Shown here: positions 31,519 through 43,092 of the stretch, piece after piece
How positions within the stretch are numbered: the first letter of the stretch is position 1
How the letters are laid out: each line of letters begins with the position of its first letter
Origin: Cranoglanis bouderius
Taxonomy: Eukaryota; Chordata; Actinopteri; Siluriformes; Cranoglanididae
DNA length: 64,000 nucleotides
Direction: 5' to 3'
Assembly (NCBI GenBank): GCA_023630585.1
Contig: CM042536.1
Location: 28,558,964 to 28,622,963, forward strand
Translations under genes and position numbers: made by a program
The notes under the pieces: generated by a model
What the model saw: the letters and a program-made list of their open reading frames with translations, nothing else
What the model was told of the DNA's origin: nothing
The model's database searches: none

Positions 31519-32639
31519 TCTCTCTCTTTCTCTCTGTGTGTGTGATGGATGCTTTGCCCCATGAGGACTTTACCAGTAAGGGCTCTTGATCTTCCACTCT
31601 TCCCTCGTTGACTCCAGGCCCCTCTTTCTGATCTTAAAGCGAATCTCTTCTCCCACTTCCATACATCACGCTAGCTTCACTGAGCACACCAGAGCTCTTT
31701 ATTACCTCCGCAGACACAAACTCTAACACACTGTTCATTAACCCATTCCCATTTATCAGCTCCTAGCATGGGGGCTATTATCCTATTATGGGCACCAGGC
31801 ACCGTTTACCTCTCCTTAATGACTAGTTTGGCCCGCTTAAGTGAAACATAGGGACCAGGCACATTTTAAAGGGTTAATGACTCTGTTATTTTGTGGTAAT
31901 ATATAGTGGCTATATTAGGGTTCGTCCTTTTTCTCCTTGCATGGTCAATTTTTCCCCCCTTTCTCCCTCCTTGCTTCCTTTGTTGTCTTTGTTTGTGGGC
32001 CATAATGGAGGGAAGATCACAAAGAAATACAAATGCAAGGAGAAATGAGGGCCTGTGCTCTTGAAAGTAAATTGTATTACTTCGTATTCAAGCTTATCTA
32101 TTGTGTTTGTTATTGCCTTGTGGCGCGCACAAAGCCTGTTTTATCCCCAAGGTTTGTCCGATTGTTGTTTTTTTTTAAGGGTTGGGGAGCGAGGTAGAGG
32201 AGTTTTATAACTATCAGTGTTTTTTTCCATTATTTTGGTCACATCTCTGAAGAAAATCTTTTTGCTTCAGATGCGAATAAAATTTAGTGTAAACTGATCT
32301 TTTTATGTGAGCGATGTGCCGTAAACTTAGTTTTCCTGGCTTTTATTTGTTTCGATTTTAAAGAATTAATGGAGAAAAGGCATCACTGCCATGAGACATC
32401 TTTTACTTATGTAAAGCTCAATGTAAAAATAGAAATTAAATGTGTGTATGTACAGTATTTTCACTTATTTAATCATAAATATTTCGTACAAGGTCAGCTA
32501 GAGCAGTGTGATTAGCGCTAAAATCCTCACAGCCATATATAAATAAGCAGAATGCTGAGAGTAGATTTGCCAAATAGATAATGCTAATCTCGCTAATGGT
32601 GTTAAGGAACACTGAGGCCTCAAACAGGGCAGTGGACAT

Positions 32640-32707
32640 AATTATCACAGCCATTAACCAGATAAAGAGTCCAAATTATCACAGCCATTACCCAGATAAG
32701 GAGTCCC
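32640..32707 (+). repeat. 34-bp tandem duplication
   Basis: Two adjacent 34-nt units (32640-32673 and 32674-32707) starting AATTATCACAGCCATTA. They differ at only about three positions. Confidence 0.9.
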
Positions 32708-33243
32708 GTACGCCTTTGTTAGCCTCTTGCTAGCTTGCAAATGCTAACAGTACCATTAAAACCAATTTGTCATCGTGTCTGTCGCTCTGTCATACATGTT
32801 TAGTCTGGTTTGGTCTCTTCACTCAGAGGTTAAGTGAGTCACTGTTACACTTCTCGACTCTTTCTGAAGCTTTCCAGACACGTGTACATATAGACTAACA
32901 GTCTGCTCAAGTTGTGTGTGGAACGTTTCACAGCAGAAAGAAATATATCTGTCCCAGAGACGCAGTGCAGGAATAAGCTTGGCTTTGCTCCATGTGCCAG
33001 AACTAAAACAAGGACAGTGTTGAACTACTTATTTCTCACACAGAACAACAGAATGACATTAAAGGTATAACTGAGTGCAAAATCTGCACCTGTAATTTAA
33101 CCCCTTAAACTCCCAGACTTACCTTTTTCTTTCATGACTACAAAGCGGTCCTATTAGTTTCATTATAATTCATAGAAGGTACTAAATAACTTGCTTTAAA
33201 GGTGCATTAGGTAATAAAACCTAGTCTTTTTTCCCAAGATTAG

Positions 33244-33578
33244 GTCTCTAGGGATGTTTGCATGTTTGCCTCGCACCTCCGGGGTTGGGCATTAGAACCC
33301 CGCCTCCACCCTGTGATTGCGGAGTTTGTTCTCCCAGTGCTTTGGGGTTTCCTCCAGGTACTTTGGTTTCCTCCCCCAGTCCAAAGACATGCACTGTAGG
33401 CTGATTGGCATTTCCAAATTGTCCGTAGTGTGTGAATGTGTGTGTGATTGTGCCCTGCGATGAGTTGCCACCCCATCCAGGGTGTCCCCCGCCTTGTGCC
33501 CCGAGTTCCCTGGGATAGGCTCCAGGCTTCCCGCGACCCTGTGTAGGATAAGCGGTATGGAAAATGGGCGGATGGATC
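33244..33578 (+). mobile_element. SINE-like repeat B, near full length
   Basis: Runs from GTCTCTAGGGATGTTTGCAT through GGTTTCCTCCCCCAGTCCAA to GATAAGCGGTATGGAAAATG and GGATGGATC. It is the inverse of 37645-37992 over its whole length, so the family is real inside this window. The tail is the TGGA/ATCC tetranucleotide end. The Mermaid-like label would be from memory only. Confidence 0.8.
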
Positions 33579-33916
33579 AGGTCTCTAACGGTTAGGTCTA
33601 TTCGACATTTGAATGATTCTCCGTGAATACATATTCTCCAGGATCTACTATGGCCCATAGAGTGTCTATAAAATGATTGACAGGATCCGCATCCAAACAC
33701 AAACAAGCATTCCGGACCAGAAGTCTGTTTTCCAAACAGATTTTCTCAGGGACTTAATACACTTTTTCTAAGGCCACGACTTATTCCAATGTTTTTATTG
33801 ATCATGTTCTACAAATATTCCAGATTATTTTACAAGTAAGGAATGAAAACAATTGACTATTGCACCTTTAAGATGATTAAGGAGCTTAAGGAGATTATAG
33901 GTTTGTTTTTGATGAT

Positions 33917-34861
33917 ACTTTAAAGTCCCAGTGAAGTGCCTCAAAATGCACAGCATTATTAGATGTGTTGACGTAATTTCCACTGAAACAGGAAGTCAGG
34001 GTGGGATATATCATGTGGCTCCTCCCCCTTTTAAATAGCCAACAGCGTTTAGCTTACCAATCAATAAATCAATTACTCACCCTCATGTCGTTTCATATTG
34101 TTCATCTTTTCGTTCATCTTCAGAACACAAATGAAGACATTTTTTAATGAAACCTGGGAGATTTCTGTCCCTCTGTTTACAGTCCAGTAACCAAAACTTT
34201 CAAGCTCCAAAAAGGCATCTTAAAAATAATCTATGTGATTCCAGTGGTTTAATCCCAATTTTATGAAGCGATGCGAATGCTTTGTGTGCACAAAAAAACT
34301 GAAATTAAGTCTTTATTCACAAAATATCTTCACTTCCGCATAGATCATAGAGCGGACGTTCTCAGGATACAATGGGGCCCGGATGTGCTGCACTGTTTAC
34401 AGCAGAGGAAGAGGGACGCTGTACACAAACCGAGTCACATAAAACAAGCTTTGACTTAGAGGACGACTTGCTTTTCTTTGTCTGCTCTCATGTAAACACA
34501 ACACGCATTGTGTCCAAGTGAAGATATTTTGTGAATTTGCGCACACAAACCATCCGTATGGCTTCATAAAATTGGGATTAAACCACTGGACTCACACGGA
34601 TTATTTTTATGATGCCTTTATGAACTTTTTGGAGCTTGAAAGTTTTGGTTACTGGACTGTAAATGGGGAGACAGAAATCTCCCAGGTTTCATTAAAAATG
34701 TCTTCATTTGTGTTCCAAAGAAACGAAAGTCTTTAGAACGACATGAAGGTGAGTAATTGATGACAGAGTTTTCATTTTTGGGTGAATTATCCCTTTAAGG
34801 CTAACATATTCATATGAAAAGCCACAAAACCTCAATTTTGATTTCATAGGGACTTTAAAAT
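33917..34861. mobile_element. Outer palindromic-end element enclosing a foldback element
   Basis: The left end is ACTTTAAAGTCCCAGTGAAG and the right end is TTTCATAGGGACTTTAAAA, so TTTAAAGTCCC is inverted at the two sides. Between them lies the foldback at 34068-34798, which looks like a later insertion into this element. There is no ORF. Confidence 0.5.
34068..34798. mobile_element. Large foldback DNA element (Angel/Kolobok-style end)
   Basis: Long inverted arms: about 34068-34333 (from ATTACTCACCCTCATGTCGT) and about 34518-34763 (to ACATGAAGGTGAGTAATTGA). The arms include the matched pair CCAGTAACCAAAACTTTCAA and TTGAAAGTTTTGGTTACTGG. The right outer end reads TTTTTGGGTGAATTATCCCT followed by TTAA, resembling the Angel-type end of fish MITEs. 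The left outer 40 or so bases are missing. Confidence 0.65.
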
Positions 34862-35188
34862 GTAGAACAAACTGTACCTCTATCTCTTATCTGAGCCAAT
34901 ATTAGAGTTTAGTGCTCTCTGGTAACCATTTAATGAGAGAGCTAGTGCATTTCTCCTGGTTATAAAGAGTAATCGCTAAAGTTATTAAGTAATAAATAAC
35001 ATGAATCCCCTAAAGAATTAACATTTTTACACAATATTTTAAACAATGTCAATAATTGGACATTAACGTGGTTTAGGTGGTGTGTGTGTGTGTGTGTGTG
35101 CATACATGCGAGTGAGTGCTGTTTAACCTGCTGTAAAATGCTCATCTGTAATTCTAATTTCATGATCATTGTCTTTGTTTGCTTTCTT

Positions 35189-35190
<2 letters not shown>

Positions 35191-35251
<61 letters not shown>
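35191..35251 (+). repeat. (GT)n microsatellite
   Basis: About 30 GT units. A shorter GT run is at 35080-35100. Confidence 0.96.
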
Positions 35252-35252
<1 letters not shown>

Positions 35253-35377
35253 ACATGTTCTCTCTCTGTCTGCCTGCGACTGTGAAAGGCATTCGATATT
35301 TGCATACAGCGCTGACATTGATTACAACATCACTTAGCAAGGTCATCTGTAAATACACACAGGTGTGCAATGAGGAC

Positions 35378-35380
<3 letters not shown>

Positions 35381-35422
<42 letters not shown>

Positions 35423-35441
35423 TCTCTCTCTCTCTCTCTCT
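35381..35441 (+). repeat. (TC)n microsatellite
   Basis: About 60 bp of TC with one AC interruption. Confidence 0.96.
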
Positions 35442-35927
35442 GTCCTACAAGGTACTCACCTGCTTGTGTTTCCCATTTAGATGCAGTATGTGTGTGTGCA
35501 CAAGCTTTTACAAACCAAAAACATGTGCATAACTTTTGCATCCTTGATGTTTTTTTTTGTCTCTCAGTCTTTTCACTTCATCCTCTACCTCCGTCTCTTC
35601 CACATGTTCAGGGGGTGATAGTGGTATTGTTGTGTTGCAGTATGAATAGCCGCAGGCCGGACTGCTCTCTCAGTCACACACCTCTGTGCCGGCATCATGC
35701 TCCTCCTGCTACTCGGGTTTAATCTTTGTTCCAGAGGACAGCGGCTGAAGGCGTCTCACTCAGAGCCTCACTGAGTTACTGAGTGATTTCACGTTCCGTG
35801 TCAGAGAGAGAAAGCCAGAGACTGAGAAAGCAAGGTTACTGTACTGAAAAGAGAGAAAGGAAAGAAGCACAGGCGCCTGTTTATCCTGCCAAGCTAGGAC
35901 AATCTATTGTATTTCTCAATGTCACAC

Positions 35928-36500
35928 CTTCTCTTCTCTTCTCTTCTCTTCTGTTCTCTTCTCTTCTGTTCAGTTCTCTTCTCATCTGTTCTCCTCTCTT
36001 CTCTCCTCTCTTTTCTTTTCTTCTCTTCTCTTCTCCTCTCTTCTCTCCTCTCTTTTCTTTTCTTCTCTTCTCTTCTCTTCTCACCTGTTCTCCTCTCTTC
36101 TTTCCTCTCTTTTCTTTTCTTCTCTTCTGTTCTCCTCTCTTCTCTCCTCTCTTTTCTTTTTCTTCTCTTCTGTTCTCTTCTCTCTTCTCCCCTCTCCTCT
36201 CTTTTCTTTTCTTCTCTACTTTTCTCTTCTCCTCTCCTCTTGGCTTCCATTTTTGTTGCTTTTCCCATCCTTTCCTTCTTTTAATTTCTTCCTTTCTTTC
36301 ATTGAATTCTTTGTTTGTCTGTTTCTTTCTTTCATTCTTTTTCTCCTCTCATCTTCTCTTGACTTCTTTAATAATTTTTTGACTTGCTTCTTTGCTTTTC
36401 TTTTTGTTTTGTTTTTCATTCCCCCCCTTTCTCTTCTCTTCTCTTCTCTTCTCTTCTCTTCTCTTCTCTTCTCTTCTCTTCTCTTCTCTTCTCTTCTCAC
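35928..36500 (+). repeat. TTCTC-rich polypyrimidine tract
   Basis: Degenerate pentamer repeat (35928-36240), a T-rich linker, then about 14 near-perfect TTCTC units (36430-36497). Almost no purine occurs on the + strand over the repeat parts. The open frames crossing it are repeat artefacts. Confidence 0.95.
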
Positions 36501-37644
36501 AGATTGCTGTATTAAAACAGTCACCCATCAGGTTGAACCCTCAGCTGTTAAACACAAGTAAACAGCAGCTCATTCCATTCATTAAGTCACGCAGCTCCAG
36601 AACGAGCAGCTATATGCTGTGCTTCACTTCTTGATTTCAGCCCAAATTCTTCATCATCTGGAACGTGGGCTGACTGGGAGCCGACAAGCCTCTCGCTAAT
36701 GATGATGAATTTGCTCCTGGATGATTCTCGACATTTTTTTGGAGTTTGATGCAGGGAAAATGCTGTACGTTTGACACTTAGCGGGCTGCTGAAACATTAT
36801 CTTTCTCTTAATCAGTCACTCATAATCTATGAGCTGTCATTTCCGCCATGCTGAGCTTCCTCATGGTGCGCTGAACATCTTGTTTAGGAGATCCACTTTT
36901 TCAACAGTGTCGGCATTAAAGCACTGAATCTGTACCAAACGTTCATATTTGAAGCCTGATGCCATGTGGAGATCTCTAAACAAGAACATGAATAAAGCTG
37001 AGTACGTAAGATAAACAGCAAATGAACGTGTAATATGAATGGGAGTCTAGAATATAGATGTGAGCTCGTATGCCCTGAGAAAGCACCAGTCCACCCTCTG
37101 TACTTTCAGCTCGCCTCTCGTTCGATAGTTGCGTCGATACGTCACACGCCAACTGAAAACTTTCAGCGTCTTTATCCTGGGGAAAACTAATCTCCAAACC
37201 TCATTTCATTTAATGAGATTCACTCCTTAGCTGCTCAATATAAACACGTTTAAGGGAAGTAAATCAGCAGCGCTCCCTGCAGCTCCTAACTCATCTGAGA
37301 GAAGTCTTGCATCTTGCTCATCTGAAGCTTGACAGAACACCAGGCTCCATCTAATTTGTCAGACTAACATATTACGTTGCTCCAGGAGGTTAAAGGTTGC
37401 CGGGAGGGTCGCGCTTCGATGCAAGACAGAGCTAGGCGAGTCTCTGGAGCCCTCGCGACCTCAATCACTACAGTGAAAGTGGACTGAGCAATCGATTGCG
37501 ACTGTGGTGTGTTACCTGCCCTGACTGAGGCTATTAGAATAGGTGTGTGTCAACAGATGGGTCTGTTGCAGTGTCAAGCAAAGTAGATTTTATTTTAGGC
37601 TCTTTGCAATTCATTACAATAGACACCCCATTATAGGAAAATAA

Positions 37645-37992
37645 TCATCCATCCATACATGCGTCCATTTTCTATACCACTTATCCTACACCGGGTTGCA
37701 GGTTAGCCTGGAGCTTATCCCAGGGAAATCGGGGCACAAGGTGGGGGACACCCTGGACAGTGTGCCAACTCATCGCAGGGCACAATCACACACACATTCA
37801 CACAGTACGGACAATTTGGAAATGCAAGTCAGCTACACTGTGTGTCTTTGGACTGGGGGAGGAAACCGGAGTACCCTGATGAAACCCCTGAAGCATGGGG
37901 AGAACATGCAAACTCCATGCACACAGGGCGGAGGCAGAATTCGAACCCCCAACCCCGAAGGTGCGAGGCAAACATGCTAACCACTAAGTGAT
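37645..37992 (-). mobile_element. SINE-like repeat B, near full length
   Basis: Inverse copy of 33244-33578. It includes CCACTTATCCTACACCGGGT, GGGGCACAAGGTGGGGGACA, GGACTGGGGGAGGAAACCGG and a final AACATGCTAACCACTAAGTG. Confidence 0.8.
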
Positions 37993-38264
37993 GGTGTGAG
38001 ACAGGGGAAAGAAAATATGACATCATCAACGTTTAATACTTATAGTACACTTACCTATAGTACTATAGTACCACTTACACTTAAAAAGAGCCGACATGCT
38101 GCCTTCTGCCATTTTTGATTCTGACAGCTCTTCCACACCAGTCCCGTTGCATTATGGGATCGCGTAGTGTCCATTGGTTCCATACTGTTAATAAGTTAAT
38201 AAGACAGAAAACAATGCAGCTGGTGACCCAGAAACCACAAAGCGCAAAATGTGAAGTTACCTCA

Positions 38265-38500
38265 GACTGTTTTACAAAGCACTGACACTGGAGACTCCTT
38301 CCAAAAATGCAGAATCAAGGTCTCCTCACAGAAAGCTTCACCATATGAATTATGTTTTTCAGTTTATTTGTCCTTACACTTAGTTCAGGTGACCCATGAT
38401 CTATCTTGCGACTTAGGTCCGAGCCACTGTTATAGAAAATTAGTCAACATGTTCTGATCAATCAGAATGGAGAACTCACCTGCTGTGCCACTCATTCAAT
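38265..38500 (+). mobile_element. MITE family A copy
   Basis: Shares ACAAAGCACTGACACTGGAG with 2823-2842 and ends in TTATAGAAAATTAGTCAACA then TTCTGATCAATCAGAATGG. Confidence 0.5.
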
Positions 38501-38821
38501 TTTGCAGCTTTTTGTTGAAGCAGCTTCCACCTGATTTAATATGCACTCATGTGCAGCGCTGTATGTTATGAAGATGTTTTCTTTGGTGATGTTTCGTTGA
38601 ATCTCTGACCGATGAGTCGGCGGATTTCAGTCGTAATCAGATCACGAGCTGTGACTGAGGCAGAATTGGCAGACGAGCTGCCGCTCATTGAACCTCGGTG
38701 TCACTCGACAGCGCACAGATCAATACCGTGCTGCAATGGAAGATTTTATCCAAAGCTGCCTGATTAAATAGCAGCCTCAGAAGGTAGCAACAGCCACAAG
38801 AGCTGTCCATCATTACAGAGT

Positions 38822-38822
38822 G

Positions 38823-38878
<56 letters not shown>

Positions 38879-38893
38879 GTGTGTATGTGTGTG
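38822..38893 (+). repeat. (GT)n microsatellite
   Basis: About 36 GT units with one GC and one AT interruption. Confidence 0.96.
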
Positions 38894-39539
38894 TAAAGGC
38901 ATACGTAAAATGCCGTACCACAAGGCCTACACTTCTGATTTCTGTTTGGGCCGTTAATCACGAAGCCTGGCACCTCTGAGATCAACACATTGTGTTTGCT
39001 ATATGGCCTGCCCTCCCGCCGCCACCAGGCGAGAGCCGTTCCATTAATCAGACAGATAGATCAAGAAAGGGAGGGAGAGAAAGAGAGAGAGAGACAGGGA
39101 GGGAGAGGGAGGTGAGCTGCCTGCACATCAGCTCAATAAATCGGCCCTATTATCTGCGCCTGGATGCCAAAGGCTCAGTGGATTTGTGAGTGTGTGTGTG
39201 CATGTGTTTTTGTGTGCCTGCGTAATGACTGAGAGCTCTTGTACATGATGCTTGTTGCGTATCTCTCTCCATCTCTCAGGTGATGAGGGTTTTAGTGTTG
39301 GCTATCAAAAGCTATTATGAGTCGCAAAAGCAGGCTGATATGAAAACGGTTTTATAAGTGCAGAAAGCCGTGCACTAGAGACTCCTCAGTGACTATATAC
39401 TACTGCTCTATCTCTCTCTCTTTCACACACACACACACACACACATCCATATATACCACTATTTAAAATGACTGTGTGAATAATTACTCTGAAATGGAGA
39501 GATAAGTGGTGATAATATACTCTTCCAGCTGGCACTTAA

Positions 39540-39602
39540 AGAACATCTCTGTCTTGTCTCCCCTACTCCTTCCCCCGCCCCCTTCCTCCTCCTCCTCCTC
39601 CT

Positions 39603-39642
<40 letters not shown>

Positions 39643-40170
39643 TCTCACTCTCTCTCACTCTCACTCTTTCCCTTGTTCTGTCTGTCTGCCTGTCTCACTC
39701 TTTCTCTCTCCCCCTCCATCCTTCTCTTTTCTGATCATATCACATGATGTGATTTATTCGATTAAAAAAAGATGTGTTAGATCTGAAATCTCTCATTCTC
39801 TTTCTTTCATGCTCTCTCTCTCTCTCTCCATCCCCATCTCTCTCTCACTCTTTTTGTCTCTTTCCTTCACCCCTTCTCTCTCTTTCTCTCCCCATTCCCC
39901 TCTCCCACTCTTCCCTCCTCGCCCTCTCCCTCCCCCCACATCTCTCTCACCCTTCCCCTCTCTCTCCTTCCCTCCTCTCTCTCTCTCCCCCTCACTCTAT
40001 CCCACTCTTTCCTTCCCTCATTCTCACTCTCCCCATGTCTCTCACTCTTTCCCTCTTTTTCCTTCACTCCCCCTCTCTCATCTCTCTCTTGCTCTCCATC
40101 TCTCTCCCTCTTTCTTGCTCTCTCTCTCTCTCTCTCTCTCTCTACCTCTCTCTCTCTCTCTCTCTACCTG
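39540..40170 (+). repeat. CT/CCT-rich polypyrimidine region
   Basis: Mixture of CTCCTC, (CT)n and CCCCTC stretches, interrupted near 39730-39790. It is pyrimidine-rich on the sense strand. ORFs through it are compositional artefacts. Confidence 0.9.
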
Positions 40171-40850
40171 ATGAAAGATAGAGCAGTACTGCTCCAGTCT
40201 CGGCTTGAGGAAACACTACAGACACAGTGAAACTGCACTCCTTAATTCCCACATTACCATAAAGCCAGAGTGATCAGGAGGAAGTGGAGCTGTAGAAGAT
40301 CACAAATTCTGCAATTGATTAAACTATTGCTTTTAATGGCGAGGCTGTTGAACTGTGCACTCAGCAGCACGCAGTGTAGCATTGTGCCTGCTGTAAACAC
40401 ATCTTACTGAGCTCATTAGCTAATTGCTAAGCCGTTTACAAGTGCAATCAGAGGAGCCAGATAAAGCAGCACCATTTACGACTACTCGAGAAAATCTATG
40501 TGTATGTTTGTGTATGGTTTTTTTTTTTTTTTTTTTTAAAGTTCATCAAATCTAAAGTAACTGTGCATTTGTAAATATTTGTAAGCGGTTGTTTTTTTTA
40601 AAAATGTTTTGCTGCAGAGATCGCGGTTACGTCTTTTCTTATTCACTTCAAAAATCAGCAAAATATGTCATTCGGTGAGGGGCGGCCAAACTCTTGCATA
40701 CAGCTGTACTGAATAGTTTGTCCAACAGACACTAAATGATATGCTGAGAAAGAAAATGATTCCTGCCTCAAGATGACGCCCACTATTGTGTTTTTTAAAC
40801 TGTTTTCTATTTTTATAGATAACAATGTGTCTGTGTCAGACAAAACATGT

Positions 40851-40853
<3 letters not shown>

Positions 40854-40907
<54 letters not shown>

Positions 40908-40912
40908 GTGTG
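40854..40912 (+). repeat. (GT)n microsatellite
   Basis: About 29 GT units. Confidence 0.96.
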
Positions 40913-40960
40913 GTAAAATGGTGGCTACATCACTTTTGTATCACTAAGAAGCAAACCAAG

Positions 40961-41812
40961 TGGAATTAAATTTGTGCCAAAAGTATTGAACGTAACTTTT
41001 CAAGGAACGAAGAAAAATATACAACGAGAAAGAACAAAAACACTCTGCAACTGAAAACAGTGAACTCAGTGGCTAAAATGTAACACGGTCTTCAAATAAA
41101 CATCATTCTTTATTAACAGTTTTCTAAGCTTACCTTTCACTAATCATGGTTTATGAATGCGCTGCCAGAGTTTTCATTTATGCTTTCAAACTTTTCGTTT
41201 ACGCTCCACAAGTTTATGTTCGCCACTCTGGCACAAATCTCACGTGTGGGCAGGACTTAACAGTGCTTTACTCTCATTGGCTAGTGAGATTTGGATTGAC
41301 AGCTCGAGTGTCCAGCTGAGGACGAGGATGATGACAGTGATGATGACTACAACGCTCCGTGCCTCTCCTGAGAGCTCATCTCGAAAAAATAGTCATTAAC
41401 CTCAAATATTAATTACGATCTAGTATACTGACTGACTGAGTAAGTAATTTCCACCACAAAGTACAAAGACTATAACTATACACTGAACTGCATCCAGAAC
41501 GCTTTCCAAAATCACTGAAGTCTCCACTTCCTGGTCAGGGGGCTGTCAATCCAAATCTCACTAGCCAATGAGAGTAAACGCTGTTAAGCCCCACCCACAA
41601 GTGAGATCTGCGCCAGAATGGCGAACATAAACTTGCTGAGCGTAAACAAAAACTTTGAAAGTGTAAATGAAAACTCTGGCAGCGCATTCATAAACCATGA
41701 TTAGCAAAAACAAAGCTTGTTTTCACGTTTTTCTTCTTTCTCATTGTATATTTTTGTTCGTTTCTTGAAAAGTTACGTTCAATACTTTTGGCACACATTT
41801 AATTCCATACGA
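40961..41812. mobile_element. Large foldback (palindromic) element
   Basis: The left arm starts TGGAATTAAATTTGTGCCAA and the right arm ends with its inverse, TTGGCACACATTTAATTCCA. Internal matched blocks include GGTTTATGAATGCGCTGCCA with TGGCAGCGCATTCATAAACC. Another pair is ACTCTCATTGGCTAGTGAGA with TCTCACTAGCCAATGAGAGT. The arms span about 40961-41305 and 41541-41812 with small indels. The middle (41306-41540) is unique. No transposase. Confidence 0.85.
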
Positions 41813-42674
41813 CTGCGTAGAAGGTAATGGGGAAAGTGTGTCAATTTTCCGAGGTCGAGTCCTTAAAAGTGCGTAAACTGGAAGAATATTTTTTCCAAAG
41901 GAAGCACTGGAACACTTGCATTGAGCGAAATGGAGATTGTGTCGAAAAATGATTTACTATTTACAATAAACATTGCAAAGTTAAACAAAAAAAATTAAGG
42001 TTTTCTACCAGTTTGCAAGTTCTGAAACTCAAGAAACAGTACGTACTACCCTTGTCTTTTTCATTCTCTGGATTTATTATGGAATTGCACTACAGTTACG
42101 CCCAGCTCAGATAGCATGCTAAAATTATTCTGAAGCCGTCATTGCATGTTTAGTCCCAAATGCTGCATCACGGCTCGCTTGCATCCATATGCTGTAGCCC
42201 AGTTCTGTTGGAGCGACGTGCCAAAACGGCACCTGTGCTCCTCGCTTGCCTCCGTAGTGTGTTCGAGTGCGCTCGCAATGAGGTCCACCTCCTCAGCCTG
42301 GCTCTCCGAGCACTTCGTACAGCTAGGTCAGCGCCCACACACACGCAACCCGCCTGACACCAGATCATCTATTATAGCTCTGTATCAGTGACAAGATCTG
42401 TCTCTCCATGGAAAAGAGCTGTAGGAGAGAGTGAGACAGAGAGAGACGGGGCTAACAGATGGTTGCAGAGCGAACAGATCCATTACGCCGAAGCAGGCAT
42501 TGATTGTGTTGAGGGCCGTAATTGAGCAGGGCAGCGAAACAGACTGAGGGATGAAGGCAGTGTCATGTCAGAACGAGCGAGCTGGGGATTTCTACAGAAC
42601 GCCGTGATGGAAAGAGTGCGGGAGTTGAGCTGCTCAGAGGCAGATCTGATAAGGAAATCACTCACGGCAATCAG

Positions 42675-42700
42675 AGAGAGAGAGAGAGAGAGACCTAGAG

Positions 42701-42733
<33 letters not shown>
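42675..42733 (+). repeat. (GA)n, (CT)n and (CA)n short tracts
   Basis: A GA run (42676-42693), then CT (42704-42715) and CA (42716-42733) runs lie together; the GA and CT runs are complementary. Confidence 0.85.
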
Positions 42734-43092
42734 TAACATAAAATGTTGTCATCATCATCCACTCAAGTGTATCTGCAGTAGACATGCCCAATTTGTTCCC
42801 TTTCATCCAGGACTAATGTCTCCGTGCTCTCCATGCCCATCCCCTGATCCCCTTCCCCCCTTTCTCATTTAATGTCTTCCGTTACTTTCCAGCCATTCTT
42901 CTCTATCCTTCTTTTCCTTCCTCTTCACTCCTGAGTACCACACAGTCTCATCTGTCTGGATTTGTAGACCTGTGGTTAGTCTGTACTCACTGAGCCTGTA
43001 CTCCTGTACACTGATGGTGTACAGATATTCTGACTATTTGTATTTGCTCTCTTTATTGTCATTTATATATCATCATCCCAATATTACAAATA

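Noticed and set aside
33240..33706. 152-residue minus-strand ORF
   Set aside because: Lies in SINE-like repeat B, whose other copy (37645-37992) shows the same spurious frame type.
35084..36634. Several long open frames on both strands (up to about 210 residues)
   Set aside because: They run through GT, TC and TTCTC repeats and translate to CVCV, SLSL, RREEKR-type low complexity; no start context, domain or splice signal.
39506..40181. Open frames of 221 and 135 residues
   Set aside because: Serine/leucine/proline repeats created by CT-rich DNA only.
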